Below are positions 25,700 through 34,559 of a DNA stretch of 64,000 nt, in pieces. The stretch is from Rufibacter tibetensis (GTDB lineage Bacteria; Bacteroidota; Bacteroidia; Cytophagales; Hymenobacteraceae). A program made the translations under genes and the position numbers. The stretch spans positions 3,083,501 through 3,147,500 of the forward strand of contig NZ_CP012643.1 in the NCBI RefSeq assembly GCF_001310085.1, in the 5' to 3' direction. The notes under the pieces were generated by a model, which was given only the letters and a program-made list of their open reading frames with translations, was not told where the DNA came from and did no database searches. Positions within the stretch are counted from its first letter, which is position 1. Each line of letters opens with the position of its first letter.

Positions 25700-25924
25700 C
25701 TACAGAGTAGAGGATTTTACCTGCGGCCGGTTGTAATCAGGTTCCCAGTCATTAATAGGCAGGCAAATGCCTGGTGGAAGGTCCAGATCGGGCAACCCAT
25801 CATTGAGGGGTTCGCCTCCGTCATCGTCGCTGTCATCTTGCGGAGGTACGCTAAGTCGTTTACGGGGGGCCAGCGCCAAAAAAGCAATCAAGGCAAACAT
25901 GGCCAAAGAGTATACGATCATCAT
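25700..25924 (-). CDS. Small membrane protein with acidic tail
   Basis: 74 residues. A single N-terminal hydrophobic helix (MMIVYSLAMFALIAFLALA) is followed by a short basic patch (PRKR) and a strongly acidic, proline-rich tail (DDSDDDGGEPLNDGLPDLDLPPG). Family not recognised. The charge pattern places the basic patch on the cytoplasmic side, so the acidic tail probably also faces the cytoplasm (inference). The composition and a dedicated downstream hairpin support a real gene. It is divergent from the TPP-riboswitch-controlled receptor. Confidence 0.5.
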   Translation of the reverse strand: MMIVYSLAMFALIAFLALAPRKRLSVPPQDDSDDDGGEPLNDGLPDLDLPPGICLPINDWEPDYNRPQVKSSTL

Positions 25925-26088
25925 AAAATCAGATGAATTAAAAGTCTCACATCACATCCACAGCCGGTTGGCGTCTCTTCCTTGTTCAACGTATGGTCGC
26001 CTCCCTATGTTGAGCACGAAAGCAAAAAAAATCATATAAGTTGTGAGGCCGGTTGGTTTTGAAAAAGACCGGGCGTAGCTTTGCCTCA

Positions 26089-26166
26089 GTTTAGGGGTGC
26101 CTTAAGATAACGGGCTGAGATCATACCCATTGAACCTGATCCGGGTAATGCCGACGGAGGGAAAAA
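26089..26166 (+). promoter_or_regulatory. TPP riboswitch (THI element)
   Basis: The conserved THI-box pattern is present: AGGGGTGCC (26093-26101), GGGCTGAGATCATACCC (26112-26128, the pyrimidine-sensor helix), TTGAACCTGATCCGGGTAATGCCG (26130-26153) and the closing GGAGGGAA. It lies 73 bp upstream of a TonB-dependent receptor, so thiamine pyrophosphate should repress that gene. The expression platform is not obvious, but the leader includes a T-rich tract (TTTTATTATTTTTATC) before the start. Confidence 0.95.
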
Positions 26167-26239
26167 CAAGGGAACAAAACAGAGTGGGAGCACCGGCCCC
26201 TGGTGGCTCCTGGTTGTTTTATTATTTTTATCTTTTCGC

Positions 26240-28675
26240 ATGAAAAAAGCTTTAGCCCTGCTCTTGGGCTGCCTGCTGCCTTGGTTTGCCATGGCACAGA
26301 ATACCTTATCTGGCCGCGTAGTTGATGCTGCGACCCAATCACCCCTTACCGGTAGTACTGTTAGGCTTACTTCTGGCAACCGTGCCACCCTCACCGATGC
26401 CTCAGGCCGTTTTGCTTTTTCCAATCTTCCTGCCGGAGACTATACCTTACAGGTAAGCTACCTGGGCTATGCCTCCGGTACCCAATCTGTCACCTTGCCC
26501 ATTGCCCAACCCCTTGAAATTTCTCTTACCCGCACCAGCGTGGCTACCAAAGAAGTACTGGTAACCGCCACCCGCGCCAATGAGAAGACGGGTACCACCT
26601 ACACCAACATAGGCAAGCAGGAGCTGGAAAGCCGCAATTTCGGGCAGGATTTGCCTTATTTGCTGGAAAACACGCCATCTTTGGTCACCAATTCAGATGC
26701 AGGAGCCGGAGTAGGTTACACCAGCATGCGCATCAGGGGTTCAGACATTACCCGTATCAACGTAACCGTGAACGGAATTCCGGTGAATGATGCCGAAAGC
26801 CACGGCGTGTTCTTCGTAAACATGCCCGATTTCGCTTCGTCTTTACAGGATGTTCAGATTCAGCGTGGGGTAGGGACATCTACCAATGGCGCCGGAGCCT
26901 TTGGCGCCAGCCTGAACCTGCAGACGCAGGATGCCAGCCCCGAGGCGTACGCCCGCACTGACAATGCCTACGGCTCTTACAACACCTGGAAAAACAACGT
27001 GCAGTTTGGCACTGGTTTGCTGGGCGGTAAGTTCGCCGTAGATGGCCGCTTGTCCAGGATCACTTCTGATGGTTACATTGACCGGGCGTCTTCTAACCTT
27101 AAATCGTTCTATTTGTCTGGTGGCTATTACGGTGCCAAAGACCTGCTAAAGGTGGTGGTGTTTGGTGGCCATGAGATCACGTACCAGGCCTGGAACGGGG
27201 TAGACGAGGAAACCTTGAAAACCAACCGCCGCTTCAACTCCGCTGGTACAGATTATGGCAGCACTGACATACCGTATGACAACGAGGTGGACAATTACCA
27301 GCAGTACCACTACCAACTGCACTACGGGCATGAGTTCAGCCCGGCTTTGTCGCTCAACGCGGCGCTGCACTACACGCGCGGCTTCGGGTTTTATGAGCAG
27401 TTCAAGGTGAATGAGCGGCTTAGGAACTACAACATTCCGCCGGTAACCATAGGCGGAACTTCCATCACCCGTACTGATCTGGTGGGCCGGAAGTGGCTGG
27501 ACAATGATTTCTACGGAAGCACCTTCGCCCTGCAATACAGAGGTACTAATAAGCTGTCTGCCGTTTTAGGTGGTGGCTGGAACCGCTATGAAGGCGCGCA
27601 CTTCGGAGAAGTGATCTGGGCGCAGTATGCCTCTACCATCCGGCCACGCCACCGCTACTATGACAATGATGCCGTGAAAACCGACTTCAACGTGTACGGT
27701 AAGGCAACGCTTCAGGCCACTGAGCAGTTGAGCTTCTTCGGGGATCTGCAGCTTCGTACGGTGAATTACAAAGTAGATGGTTTAGACGATGATCAACGTG
27801 ATGTGACCACCCGCGCCGATTACAACTTCTTCAACCCCAAAGCAGGGGTGACGTACTCCCTTTCTGACCGGCACAACCTGTACGCATCTGTGGCCGTGAG
27901 CCACCGCGAGCCTACCCGTTCTGACTTCACTGACCGTCCGGTTTCAGACCGCGCCAAGCCAGAGCGCCTGGTTGACTGGGAAGCCGGTTACCGCCTGAAC
28001 CAACCCATTGGTGAACTGAATGGCTTGCCCTTGAACATCACCGCAGATATGACCTACTTCTACATGGACTACAAAGACCAACTGGTGCTAACTGGTCAAC
28101 TTAATGACGTAGGAACGGCTTTGAGGACCAACATCCCGGAAAGTTACCGCACCGGCGTGGAAGTGGCTGCCGGAGTAGGTCTGGGAGAGTTTGCCCGCTT
28201 TACTACTAACTTGTCGTTGAGCCGCAACCGCATTAAACAGTTTACCGAGACGTTGCCCATAGACTACAATCCTGAAGATGTAGTGGTGAACCAGTATGAT
28301 GAGACCACTATTGCTTATTCGCCAAGTTTTGTGACCTCTACTCAATTAGAGGTGCAGCCGGTAACCGGGCTTCGGTTCGCGTTCCAGTATAAAACCGTAA
28401 GTGAGCAATTCCTGGACAATACCGGCAGTGAAAGCCGCCGCCTGAAACCGTATGAGGTAGGTGATGTGCGTGTGTTCTATCGTTTCAAGCCGGTGAACTG
28501 GATGAAGGAAATTGAACTGGGCTTACTGGTGAACAACGTGCTTAATGAAGAATACGAAGCCAACGGCTACACCTTCACTGAGTTGTATTCCGGCGATACC
28601 AATCGCTATGACTATAACTATTACTTCCCGCAAGCACCCCGAAACTACATGGCGCAAATCAGCCTGCGTTTCTAA
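26240..28675 (+). CDS. TonB-dependent outer membrane receptor, TPP-riboswitch controlled
   Basis: 811 residues with a signal peptide (MKKALALLLGCLLPWFAMAQ). An N-terminal carboxypeptidase-like regulatory domain (about 22-105: LSGRVVDAATQSPLTGSTVRL, DYTLQVSYLGY) is followed by the plug (RIRGSDITRINVTVNGIPVNDAESHGVFFVNMPDFASSLQDVQIQRGVG) and a 22-strand barrel ending QAPRNYMAQISLRF, with a C-terminal Phe. TonB-dependent receptors take up scarce nutrients at the outer membrane. The THI element in the leader makes thiamine or a thiamine precursor the likely ligand, a placement known in other Bacteroidota. No inner-membrane partner (pnuT, thiN) is visible next to it. Confidence 0.95.
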   Translation: MKKALALLLGCLLPWFAMAQNTLSGRVVDAATQSPLTGSTVRLTSGNRATLTDASGRFAFSNLPAGDYTLQVSYLGYASGTQSVTLPIAQPLEISLTRTSVATKEVLVTATRANEKTGTTYTNIGKQELESRNFGQDLPYLLENTPSLVTNSDAGAGVGYTSMRIRGSDITRINVTVNGIPVNDAESHGVFFVNMPDFASSLQDVQIQRGVGTSTNGAGAFGASLNLQTQDASPEAYARTDNAYGSYNTWKNNVQFGTGLLGGKFAVDGRLSRITSDGYIDRASSNLKSFYLSGGYYGAKDLLKVVVFGGHEITYQAWNGVDEETLKTNRRFNSAGTDYGSTDIPYDNEVDNYQQYHYQLHYGHEFSPALSLNAALHYTRGFGFYEQFKVNERLRNYNIPPVTIGGTSITRTDLVGRKWLDNDFYGSTFALQYRGTNKLSAVLGGGWNRYEGAHFGEVIWAQYASTIRPRHRYYDNDAVKTDFNVYGKATLQATEQLSFFGDLQLRTVNYKVDGLDDDQRDVTTRADYNFFNPKAGVTYSLSDRHNLYASVAVSHREPTRSDFTDRPVSDRAKPERLVDWEAGYRLNQPIGELNGLPLNITADMTYFYMDYKDQLVLTGQLNDVGTALRTNIPESYRTGVEVAAGVGLGEFARFTTNLSLSRNRIKQFTETLPIDYNPEDVVVNQYDETTIAYSPSFVTSTQLEVQPVTGLRFAFQYKTVSEQFLDNTGSESRRLKPYEVGDVRVFYRFKPVNWMKEIELGLLVNNVLNEEYEANGYTFTELYSGDTNRYDYNYYFPQAPRNYMAQISLRF

Positions 28676-28698
28676 GCTTCTTTCCCGAAAGCAGCCTT

Positions 28699-28744
28699 AA
28701 ACAAGAAGTCCCTGGTAGTTTGCGCTGCCAGGGACTTCTTGTTT
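28699..28744 (+). terminator. Terminator of the receptor gene
   Basis: A 17-bp perfect stem AAACAAGAAGTCCCTGG (28699-28715) with CCAGGGACTTCTTGTTT (28728-28744), 12-nt loop. Confidence 0.85.
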
Positions 28745-28759
28745 TAAGAAGGAACGAAA

Positions 28760-29011
28760 CCGCTGGCGCGAGCTTCCAGCTCGTGTCCGCACGTATTGCT
28801 GATAAGTTCTTTAGTTCTCGTTCCAAAGGTTCAGTACTCGGATTTAAAGACTTTTTAACTCTCCATTGTCATCCTGCAAGGATCTTGTGTGTGAACCAAA
28901 ACGGCCTTGGAAGCGACTCCACCGTTCGTTCACAAGATCCTTGCAGGATGACAAAATGAAGGGAAGGTTCATGAATGCGTGCGGACACGAGCCGGAGGGT
29001 CGCGCCAGCGG
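28760..29011. repeat. Nested inverted-repeat element (MITE-like)
   Basis: Outer arms 28760-28793 and 28978-29011 are inverted and match at 31 of 34 positions (CCGCTGGCGCGA...GCTCGTGTCCGCACG). Inside them a second, perfect 24-bp inverted repeat lies at 28866-28889 and 28931-28954 (TTGTCATCCTGCAAGGATC core). The element is 252 bp and encodes no convincing protein. It sits in the non-coding gap between the TonB receptor and gcdH. This architecture suggests a dispersed or transposase-dependent miniature element, or a long RNA hairpin. No target-site duplication is evident. Confidence 0.6.
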
Positions 29012-29057
29012 AAGTATTGTATACTACTTAACTGGCATCAATCCCCCTGTTTTATAC

Positions 29058-29075
29058 CTGTTTTCAGGAAAACAG
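29058..29075. repeat. Apex-type short palindrome before gcdH
   Basis: CTGTTTT-CAGG-AAAACAG, a perfect 7-bp stem with a 4-nt loop, matching the apex of the shared hairpin family. It has only weak outer arms here. It lies 113 bp upstream of the gcdH start. Confidence 0.5.
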
Positions 29076-29187
29076 CACAAAAGCACAGAGCGAAACTGAT
29101 GTCTTGAAAGGTTTTGCTAACAAGTGTTGGCAAGGGGCAGGTTTCTTGTTAAGTTTGGAAACAGACATTGACGGTATCTTAGAACTT

Positions 29188-30366
29188 ATGGCTACAGACA
29201 ATTCCAGCGCCCCAGATTATTTCAACGTAGACGACCTGCTTACCGATGAGCACAAACTCATCCGGCAGACCATGCGTGACTTCGTGCGTCGCGAAATTTC
29301 CCCTAACATTGAGAAGTGGGCGCAGGACGCGCATTTTCCGTCTGAGATTGTACCTAAGTTTGGAGAAGTGGGGGCCTTTGGTCCGACCATCCCGGAGGAA
29401 TACGGAGGCGGCGGACTGGACTACATCAGCTATGGCATCATCATGCAGGAAATTGAGCGCGGCGACTCTGGCATGCGTTCTACGGCTTCGGTGCAAGGTT
29501 CTTTGGTCATGTATCCTATTTACGCCTATGGTTCTGAAGAGCAGCGCAAAAAGTACCTGCCTAAGTTGGCCACCGGTGAGTGGTTGGGCTGCTTTGGGTT
29601 AACAGAGCCAGATTTTGGGTCAAACCCAGGCGGCATGATCACCAACATCAAAGACATGGGCGACCATTATCTACTCAACGGGGCCAAACTCTGGATCTCT
29701 AATTCACCGGAGTGCCAAGTAGCGGTGGTGTGGGCAAAGAACGAACAAGGGAGAATCAAAGGCTTGATTGTGGAGCGTGGCATGGAAGGCTTCTCTACTC
29801 CAGAAATTCACAATAAATGGAGTTTGCGTGCATCCAGCACCGGCGAGCTGGTGTTTGAAGACGTGAAAGTGCCCAAAGAGAACCTTTTGCCTAACATTGA
29901 TGGCTTGAAAGGACCTTTGGGTTGCTTAGACTCGGCCCGGTACGGTATTGCTTGGGGAGCCATTGGGGCTGCCATTGACTGCTATGAATCTGCGTTGAAC
30001 TATGCCAAGCAGCGTATTCAGTTTGATAAACCCATTGCCTCTTACCAGCTTATCCAGAAGAAACTGGCCGAGATGGTGACGGAAATTACCAAAGCTCAGT
30101 TGATGGTGTGGCGTTTGGGCACGCTCAAGAATGAGGGCAAGGCTACTACCCAGCAGATTTCCATGGCTAAGCGTAACAGTGTGGACATGGCATTGCACGT
30201 GGCCCGTGAGGCGCGGCAGATTCACGGAGGCATGGGCATTACCGGCGAGTACCCGATCATGCGTCACATGATGAACCTGGAAAGTGTGATCACCTACGAA
30301 GGTACCCATGACATTCACCTGCTTATTACCGGCGCTGATATCACCGGCATTCAGGCGTTCAAATAG
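29188..30366 (+). CDS. gcdH: Glutaryl-CoA dehydrogenase-like acyl-CoA dehydrogenase
   Basis: 392 residues from ATG 29188, where the acyl-CoA dehydrogenase fold begins (MATDNSSAPDYFNVDDLLTD); upstream in-phase residues lack family similarity. It closely follows glutaryl-CoA dehydrogenase. The substrate-carboxylate Arg97 is in the DSGMRSTAS segment, the FAD-binding CFGLTEPDFGSNPGGM and WISNSP motifs are present, and the catalytic base Glu371 is in the TYEGTHDIH segment. It should oxidise and decarboxylate glutaryl-CoA to crotonyl-CoA in lysine and tryptophan breakdown, passing electrons to ETF. Other pathway genes are not nearby. A perfect 20-bp hairpin ends the transcript. Confidence 0.92.
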   Translation: MATDNSSAPDYFNVDDLLTDEHKLIRQTMRDFVRREISPNIEKWAQDAHFPSEIVPKFGEVGAFGPTIPEEYGGGGLDYISYGIIMQEIERGDSGMRSTASVQGSLVMYPIYAYGSEEQRKKYLPKLATGEWLGCFGLTEPDFGSNPGGMITNIKDMGDHYLLNGAKLWISNSPECQVAVVWAKNEQGRIKGLIVERGMEGFSTPEIHNKWSLRASSTGELVFEDVKVPKENLLPNIDGLKGPLGCLDSARYGIAWGAIGAAIDCYESALNYAKQRIQFDKPIASYQLIQKKLAEMVTEITKAQLMVWRLGTLKNEGKATTQQISMAKRNSVDMALHVAREARQIHGGMGITGEYPIMRHMMNLESVITYEGTHDIHLLITGADITGIQAFK

Positions 30367-30379
30367 AGAACTACTAGTA

Positions 30380-30423
30380 AAACATGAAAGGCAGCTACGT
30401 TTCCGTAGCTGCCTTTCATGTTT
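30380..30423 (+). terminator. Terminator after gcdH
   Basis: Perfect 20-bp stem AAACATGAAAGGCAGCTACG (30380-30399) with CGTAGCTGCCTTTCATGTTT (30404-30423) and a TTTC tetraloop. A shorter imperfect TAGGC/GCCTA hairpin (30424-30452) follows directly. Confidence 0.85.
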
Positions 30424-30630
30424 ATAGGCTGTTTTAGGTAAAGGAAGCCTAATCCATAACTTTATTCTGATAATAAAGGCACCTCAGAATTTAAGATAGC
30501 ACGAGAGTGGCATTGCTGTGGGGTTGCCAGTTCGGTGAAGGAGCGCATTACCATGGTGGCATAGGGTACAAAGAAAGAGGTATCCGGCTTTCATTCTACC
30601 ATAGAATAGAGGCCGGTTAAGCTGAAACCG

Positions 30631-30972
30631 TTAGTTCTGGTTAAGGTTCAAGATGATTTCAAGCCCAGCGTGCGCAGGACCGCAAATATCCATCATGTCT
30701 TCTTTCCTGTCAATTGAATGTAAACTCGCGGTGTACACCTCAGCCGCAGATAAAGCCGAGTGTATGTATTGCAAGGCCTGCTTGGTGGCTAGTTGAACAT
30801 GAGCCGAGTTGTCAGAGAATTGTAAATGTTGAATAAGGTCCAACACTTTCTCGCACTGGTTCCTTATCTCGTAAATGGCATCTGGGTTGTCATGGGCATC
30901 GCACTCCAGGTCATCCATTAATTGCTTCAAAGTAGAGAAGGTAACGGTATTCATAAGTTCTTGGGTTTGCAT
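30631..30972 (-). CDS. Small helical hypothetical protein
   Basis: 113 residues, all-helical by appearance, without signal peptide. It has short Asp/Glu-rich (MDDLECDAHDNPDAIYEIRNQCEK) and Ala/Ser-rich helices (KQALQYIHSALSAAEVY). Family not recognised. A second Met seven residues in (MNTVTFST) could also be the start. There is about 50 bp between its start and a non-coding stretch upstream. The bases and codon pattern resemble neighbouring genes, so it is probably genuine. No function is proposed. Confidence 0.55.
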   Translation of the reverse strand: MQTQELMNTVTFSTLKQLMDDLECDAHDNPDAIYEIRNQCEKVLDLIQHLQFSDNSAHVQLATKQALQYIHSALSAAEVYTASLHSIDRKEDMMDICGPAHAGLEIILNLNQN

Positions 30973-31499
30973 CTGTAAGATGGTGAGTTGCCTTTTTTAA
31001 GTGATGCACGTGGTTAGCGAACCATTGATGCCGTTAATGTAGAAGCTAAGTGCAAGAACTGGTCCATCTTTCTCCAATATGTGGTGGGGTGAATTTTTAT
31101 TGGAGCATCTATGCCCAAAAGCGCTCTGTTTTTAAGTTGTTATGTCAAAAAAGGCTTCAAACAACAACGTAGGAGTAGTTATTGTCTAAATCAATTTATG
31201 GCTGATAAGTTGTATGCTTTTACCAAATACCTAGCTTTAGACTTGTTTTCTTGGAAAGAGGTAGGAAATAGAAAAGGCTTATACTACTTCCTTGAGCTTG
31301 AGGTGAAACAGGATAACTAGAAGAGAAGCAAACCAAGAAATATATTGAATCTGCGTTGCTAAAATAATTGGAATTTAATTTGTTATGTTAAAAATAATAG
31401 TAATTTTAGAGCTTTTCTGTTCCTGTAGGGAGCGATTTTAGGTGGAATGCTGTTATCTTTACAACTGCGTCTGAGCATCACTGCCAAGATATTTTTACC
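30973..31499. other. Intergenic region before ruvB
   Basis: This 527-bp stretch has no recognisable gene. A 69-residue reading frame at 31111-31320 (basic, Cys/Tyr-containing, no family) is too weak to call. The ruvB leader ends in ATCTTTACAACTG; TATCTTTA at 31452-31459 is a partial match to a TAnnTTTG -7 box. Otherwise nothing is seen. Confidence 0.4.
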
Positions 31500-32543
31500 A
31501 TGAGAGAAGACTATTTAAGCGGCTCTGCCGATCACCTAACCCCCGCCGAGAAGGAGTATGACAAGGCCCTGCGACCTTTGGACTTCAGTGACTTTACCGG
31601 TCAGGAGAAGGTGGTAGATAACCTGAAAGTATTTGTGGGGGCGGCCATTATGCGGGGCGAGGCGCTGGATCACGTGCTGCTGCATGGACCTCCCGGCTTG
31701 GGGAAAACCACCTTGTCCCACATCATCGCCAACTCATTGGGTTCTAACATCAAAATCACGTCTGGTCCGGTATTGGACAAACCCAGCGATTTAGCGGGGC
31801 TGCTCACCAATCTGGAAAAGAACGACGTACTTTTCATTGATGAGATTCACCGACTGAACCCGATTGTGGAGGAGTACCTGTACTCTGCCATGGAGGATTA
31901 TAAAATTGATATCATGCTGGACTCGGGTCCAAATGCCCGTTCTGTACAGATTTCCCTGAATCCTTTCACCTTGATTGGCGCTACCACCCGTTCAGGTTTG
32001 TTGACCTCGCCGTTACGGGCTCGTTTCGGGATTAATGCGCGTCTGGAGTACTATGACTCCAAGTTGTTGACGTCTATTGTGCAGCGTTCGGCAGAAATTC
32101 TGGGTTCGCCTATTTATGAGGATGCCGCCTTTGAGATTGCTCGCCGGAGCCGTGGCACGCCACGTATCGCGAACAACCTGCTGCGCCGGACCCGTGACTT
32201 CGCCCAGATCAAAGGCGATGGTACCATTACGGTAGAGATTGCCCAGTTTGCCCTGAACGCCTTAGATGTGGATCATAACGGTTTGGACGAAATGGACAAA
32301 CGCATTCTCATGACCATTATTGACAAGTTCAAAGGCGGTCCGGTCGGGCTTTCTACCATCGCCACGGCTTGTGGGGATGAGGCCGAGACTATTGAAGAGG
32401 TTTACGAGCCGTTCCTGATCCAGGAAGGCTACATTAAACGTACCAGCCGCGGTCGGGAAGCTACTGAAGCTGCCTACCGTCACCTTGGCAAGATTCCGCC
32501 TAATCATGTGCGCAGCGGCACCTTATTTGACAATGCAGAGTAG
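31500..32543 (+). CDS. ruvB: Holliday junction branch migration helicase RuvB
   Basis: 347 residues, full length. The AAA+ motor has Walker A ([14 protein letters not shown], about residues 62-75), Walker B with DEIH ([17 protein letters not shown], about 115-131), sensor 1 ([20 protein letters not shown]) and the arginine-finger region. The C-terminal winged helix begins at [32 protein letters not shown] and reads [16 protein letters not shown] at the end. It works with RuvA and RuvC to move Holliday junctions in recombinational repair in the cytoplasm. ruvA and ruvC are not adjacent, as in many Bacteroidota. Confidence 0.97.
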   Translation: MREDYLSGSADHLTPAEKEYDKALRPLDFSDFTGQEKVVDNLKVFVGAAIMRGEALDHVLLHGPPGLGKTTLSHIIANSLGSNIKITSGPVLDKPSDLAGLLTNLEKNDVLFIDEIHRLNPIVEEYLYSAMEDYKIDIMLDSGPNARSVQISLNPFTLIGATTRSGLLTSPLRARFGINARLEYYDSKLLTSIVQRSAEILGSPIYEDAAFEIARRSRGTPRIANNLLRRTRDFAQIKGDGTITVEIAQFALNALDVDHNGLDEMDKRILMTIIDKFKGGPVGLSTIATACGDEAETIEEVYEPFLIQEGYIKRTSRGREATEAAYRHLGKIPPNHVRSGTLFDNAE

Positions 32544-32571
32544 TTTTCCAGTTCTTGTTTATAGTTGAAAG

Positions 32572-32599
32572 AATCCCCGGCTATCCAATGCCGGGGATT
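32572..32599. terminator. Bidirectional terminator between ruvB and the RidA gene
   Basis: AATCCCCGGC (32572-32581) and GCCGGGGATT (32590-32599) form a perfect 10-bp stem with an 8-nt loop, between two convergent genes. Confidence 0.75.
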
Positions 32600-32621
32600 T
32601 CTGCTTTCAAGAGCATAAAGT

Positions 32622-33062
32622 TTATTCTGTTTTCTTGATCTCGGCAACTAATTCTACTTCTATCACCACATTTGGCTCTAAAAGCCGGACGACCTGTACC
32701 CACGTAGCAGCCGGAGTATGGGTGCCATAAAATTTCTTCCGAACCAAGTGGTGTTTAGACGTCTCTTCCATGTTGGTGGTATACAAATTTTCCTTCACCA
32801 CATGCGTGAAATTTAGGTTATACTGTTTCAACGTGGCTTGCAAGGTGCGGTATACCTGCTCAATGGCTTTGTCCATCGGCCCACTTGCCACCGTGCCGGA
32901 AATATACAGGAGATTACCGCTTCGGTAGGCTTGTGCATAATTCCATTCTTGGTTGGGTCTTAATACTTTAGGCGCTTGACCAGATACAGCATTGTTTTTT
33001 TCCTGCGCCTTTGCAGTAAAGGCCAGTATGGTGAAAAGTAGGGTAAAGAGCATCTTGTTCAT
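32622..33062 (-). CDS. Exported RidA/YjgF-family protein
   Basis: 146 residues with a signal peptide (MNKMLFTLLFTILAFTAKAQ). The YjgF core follows: YAQAYRSGNLLYISGTVASG, then AIEQVYRTLQATLKQYNLNFTHVVKENLYTTN, and PAATWVQVVRLLEPNVVIEVELVAEI. Cytosolic RidA hydrolyses reactive enamine/imine intermediates of amino acid metabolism, but this exported paralog should act in the periplasm, so its substrate is unknown. The canonical catalytic arginine near the C-terminus (normally R in the ARxxV/xxLP loop) appears as VRLLEPNVVIEVE. It is convergent with ruvB and divergent from queG. Confidence 0.88.
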   Translation of the reverse strand: MNKMLFTLLFTILAFTAKAQEKNNAVSGQAPKVLRPNQEWNYAQAYRSGNLLYISGTVASGPMDKAIEQVYRTLQATLKQYNLNFTHVVKENLYTTNMEETSKHHLVRKKFYGTHTPAATWVQVVRLLEPNVVIEVELVAEIKKTE

Positions 33063-33251
33063 AAGAGAGAAGGTGGTTTTTATGATTGACAGGCCAAAGA
33101 GATAGTATCCCCATTTGGAAGTTAGAAAATGGGGGACTTGCTGAAGTATCCAAATTCCACAAAATGGGCTTAAATCAGAAAAATTACGCTAAGTGAAATT
33201 CTTTTCCGCCAACTTTGTTCACTAGAAACGGTCATCATTGCCCAAAGCATT

Positions 33252-34223
33252 ATGTTTAATCTCGCCCCAAAACATACCCAAATCATCAAGCAGAAAGCCC
33301 AGGAACTTGGGTTTATGTACTGTGGTGTGTCTAAAGCTGAGTTTTTAGAAGAAGAGGCACCTAGGCTGGAAAGTTGGCTGAATCAGAACATGCATGGTCA
33401 AATGCACTACATGGCCAACCACTTTGACAAGCGCCTTGATCCGCGCCTGTTGGTTGACGGTGCCAAATCTGTAGTGAGCTTGCTGTTGAATTACTTTCCT
33501 GAGGAAACCCAACCTGAGGACACGTTTAAGATTTCTAAATACGCGTACGGCCAGGATTACCACTTTGTAATCAAAGACAAGCTAAAAACGCTCTTCCAGT
33601 ACATACAGGAAGAGATTGGCGAAGTAGGCGGGCGGGTGTTTGTGGACTCCGCACCAGTAATGGATAAGGTATGGGCGAAGAAAAGCGGTTTGGGTTGGGT
33701 AGGGAAAAACAGTAACCTCATCAGACCAGGGGTAGGCAGTTTCTTCTTCATTGCCGAATTGATCCTGGATTTGGAATTAGAGCCTGATGGTCCAATCAAA
33801 GACTATTGCGGTACCTGTACTAAGTGCATGGACGCCTGTCCAACAGATGCTATCTCGGCGCCTTACGTGGTAGACGGAAGCAAATGCATTTCCTATTTCA
33901 CTATTGAGTTGAAAGACCAGATTCCGCAGGAAGTAGAAGGGAAGTTTGGTAATTGGGTGTTTGGCTGTGACATCTGCCAGGATGTATGCCCCTGGAACAG
34001 ATTCAGTAAGGCGCACCGCGAGCCGGCTTTTGCGCCTCACCCAGAGTTGCTCCACCTTACATCAAACGATTGGGTGGAGCTTACTCAAGAGGTGTTCAGA
34101 GATATTTTCAGAAAATCAGCCGTAAAACGCACGGGGTTTGAAGGATTAACCAGGAACCTGCGTTTTGTGGCAAACGAACCAGCCGACTTAAGCAGCGACC
34201 GCGTTTCCGAAGACCTTGTCTAA
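33252..34223 (+). CDS. queG: Epoxyqueuosine reductase QueG
   Basis: 323 residues. It reduces epoxyqueuosine to queuosine in tRNA (wobble position 34), using cobalamin and two [4Fe-4S] clusters. The N-terminal domain includes the [12 protein letters not shown] and YAYGQDYH segments (DUF1730-type). The cluster motifs are [16 protein letters not shown] and [11 protein letters not shown], with an additional Cys in [11 protein letters not shown]. Length and motif order are standard. Its last 36 bp overlap the C-terminal coding end of a small gene on the opposite strand. Cytoplasmic. Single-gene transcript from the layout. Confidence 0.97.
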   Translation: MFNLAPKHTQIIKQKAQELGFMYCGVSKAEFLEEEAPRLESWLNQNMHGQMHYMANHFDKRLDPRLLVDGAKSVVSLLLNYFPEETQPEDTFKISKYAYGQDYHFVIKDKLKTLFQYIQEEIGEVGGRVFVDSAPVMDKVWAKKSGLGWVGKNSNLIRPGVGSFFFIAELILDLELEPDGPIKDYCGTCTKCMDACPTDAISAPYVVDGSKCISYFTIELKDQIPQEVEGKFGNWVFGCDICQDVCPWNRFSKAHREPAFAPHPELLHLTSNDWVELTQEVFRDIFRKSAVKRTGFEGLTRNLRFVANEPADLSSDRVSEDLV

Positions 34224-34382
34224 GATGCTGCCGTAGGAGCCAGCAAAGTGCGCATAGCACCACTCACGTAAGGTTTCAAGCTCTTTCTGCACCAGCATCC
34301 TCATGCTTTTTCTCAGTTCTTTCTCAAAAAGACCTGAGTCAAAGCTCACTTTGCTTAAAATTAATTTAACGTACTCTAACAT
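34188..34382 (-). CDS. Small conserved Bacteroidota protein, antisense overlap with queG end
   Basis: 64 residues, beginning [25 protein letters not shown] and continuing [20 protein letters not shown]. The sequence resembles a small hypothetical protein seen next to many Bacteroidota genes, with conserved features Y-x-K-x-I-L-x-K-V-S-F-D near the start and a WC pair. It is probably helical and cytoplasmic. The C-terminal 36 bases overlap the queG 3' end in convergent orientation. Function unknown. Confidence 0.7.
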   Translation of the reverse strand: MLEYVKLILSKVSFDSGLFEKELRKSMRMLVQKELETLREWCYAHFAGSYGSILDKVFGNAVAA

Positions 34383-34503
34383 GACTTAAGGGTATAGATT
34401 GTTGTATTTTGGTTGGGTATAAAGAATACGTAAAGATGCAAAAAATGATTCCAGTATTTATACTGAATATCCTACATTTTATACTCATTTTACAATTAAT
34501 AGA

Positions 34504-34543
34504 ACATAAGAAAGGCAGCCCTTTGGGGCTGCCTTTCTTATGT
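34504..34543 (-). terminator. Terminator of the ferritin-like operon
   Basis: ACATAAGAAAGGCAGCC (34504-34520) pairs with GGCTGCCTTTCTTATGT (34527-34543), 17 bp. Read on the minus strand it is followed by a T-rich stretch (TCTATTAATTG). It lies 17 bp beyond the stop at 34560. Confidence 0.85.
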
Positions 34544-34559
34544 ATTTAGAATTAAGAGG

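Noticed and set aside
26240-28675. SusCD-type polysaccharide utilisation locus
   Set aside because: The receptor has no adjacent SusD-like gene, and the TPP riboswitch points to thiamine rather than glycans.
28720-29099. Short reading frames across the nested inverted repeat
   Set aside because: They read through inverted-repeat arms; the protein sequence follows the repeats and shows no family.
31111-31320. 69-residue reading frame before ruvB
   Set aside because: No family, no clear start context and no downstream terminator; kept only as part of the intergenic note.
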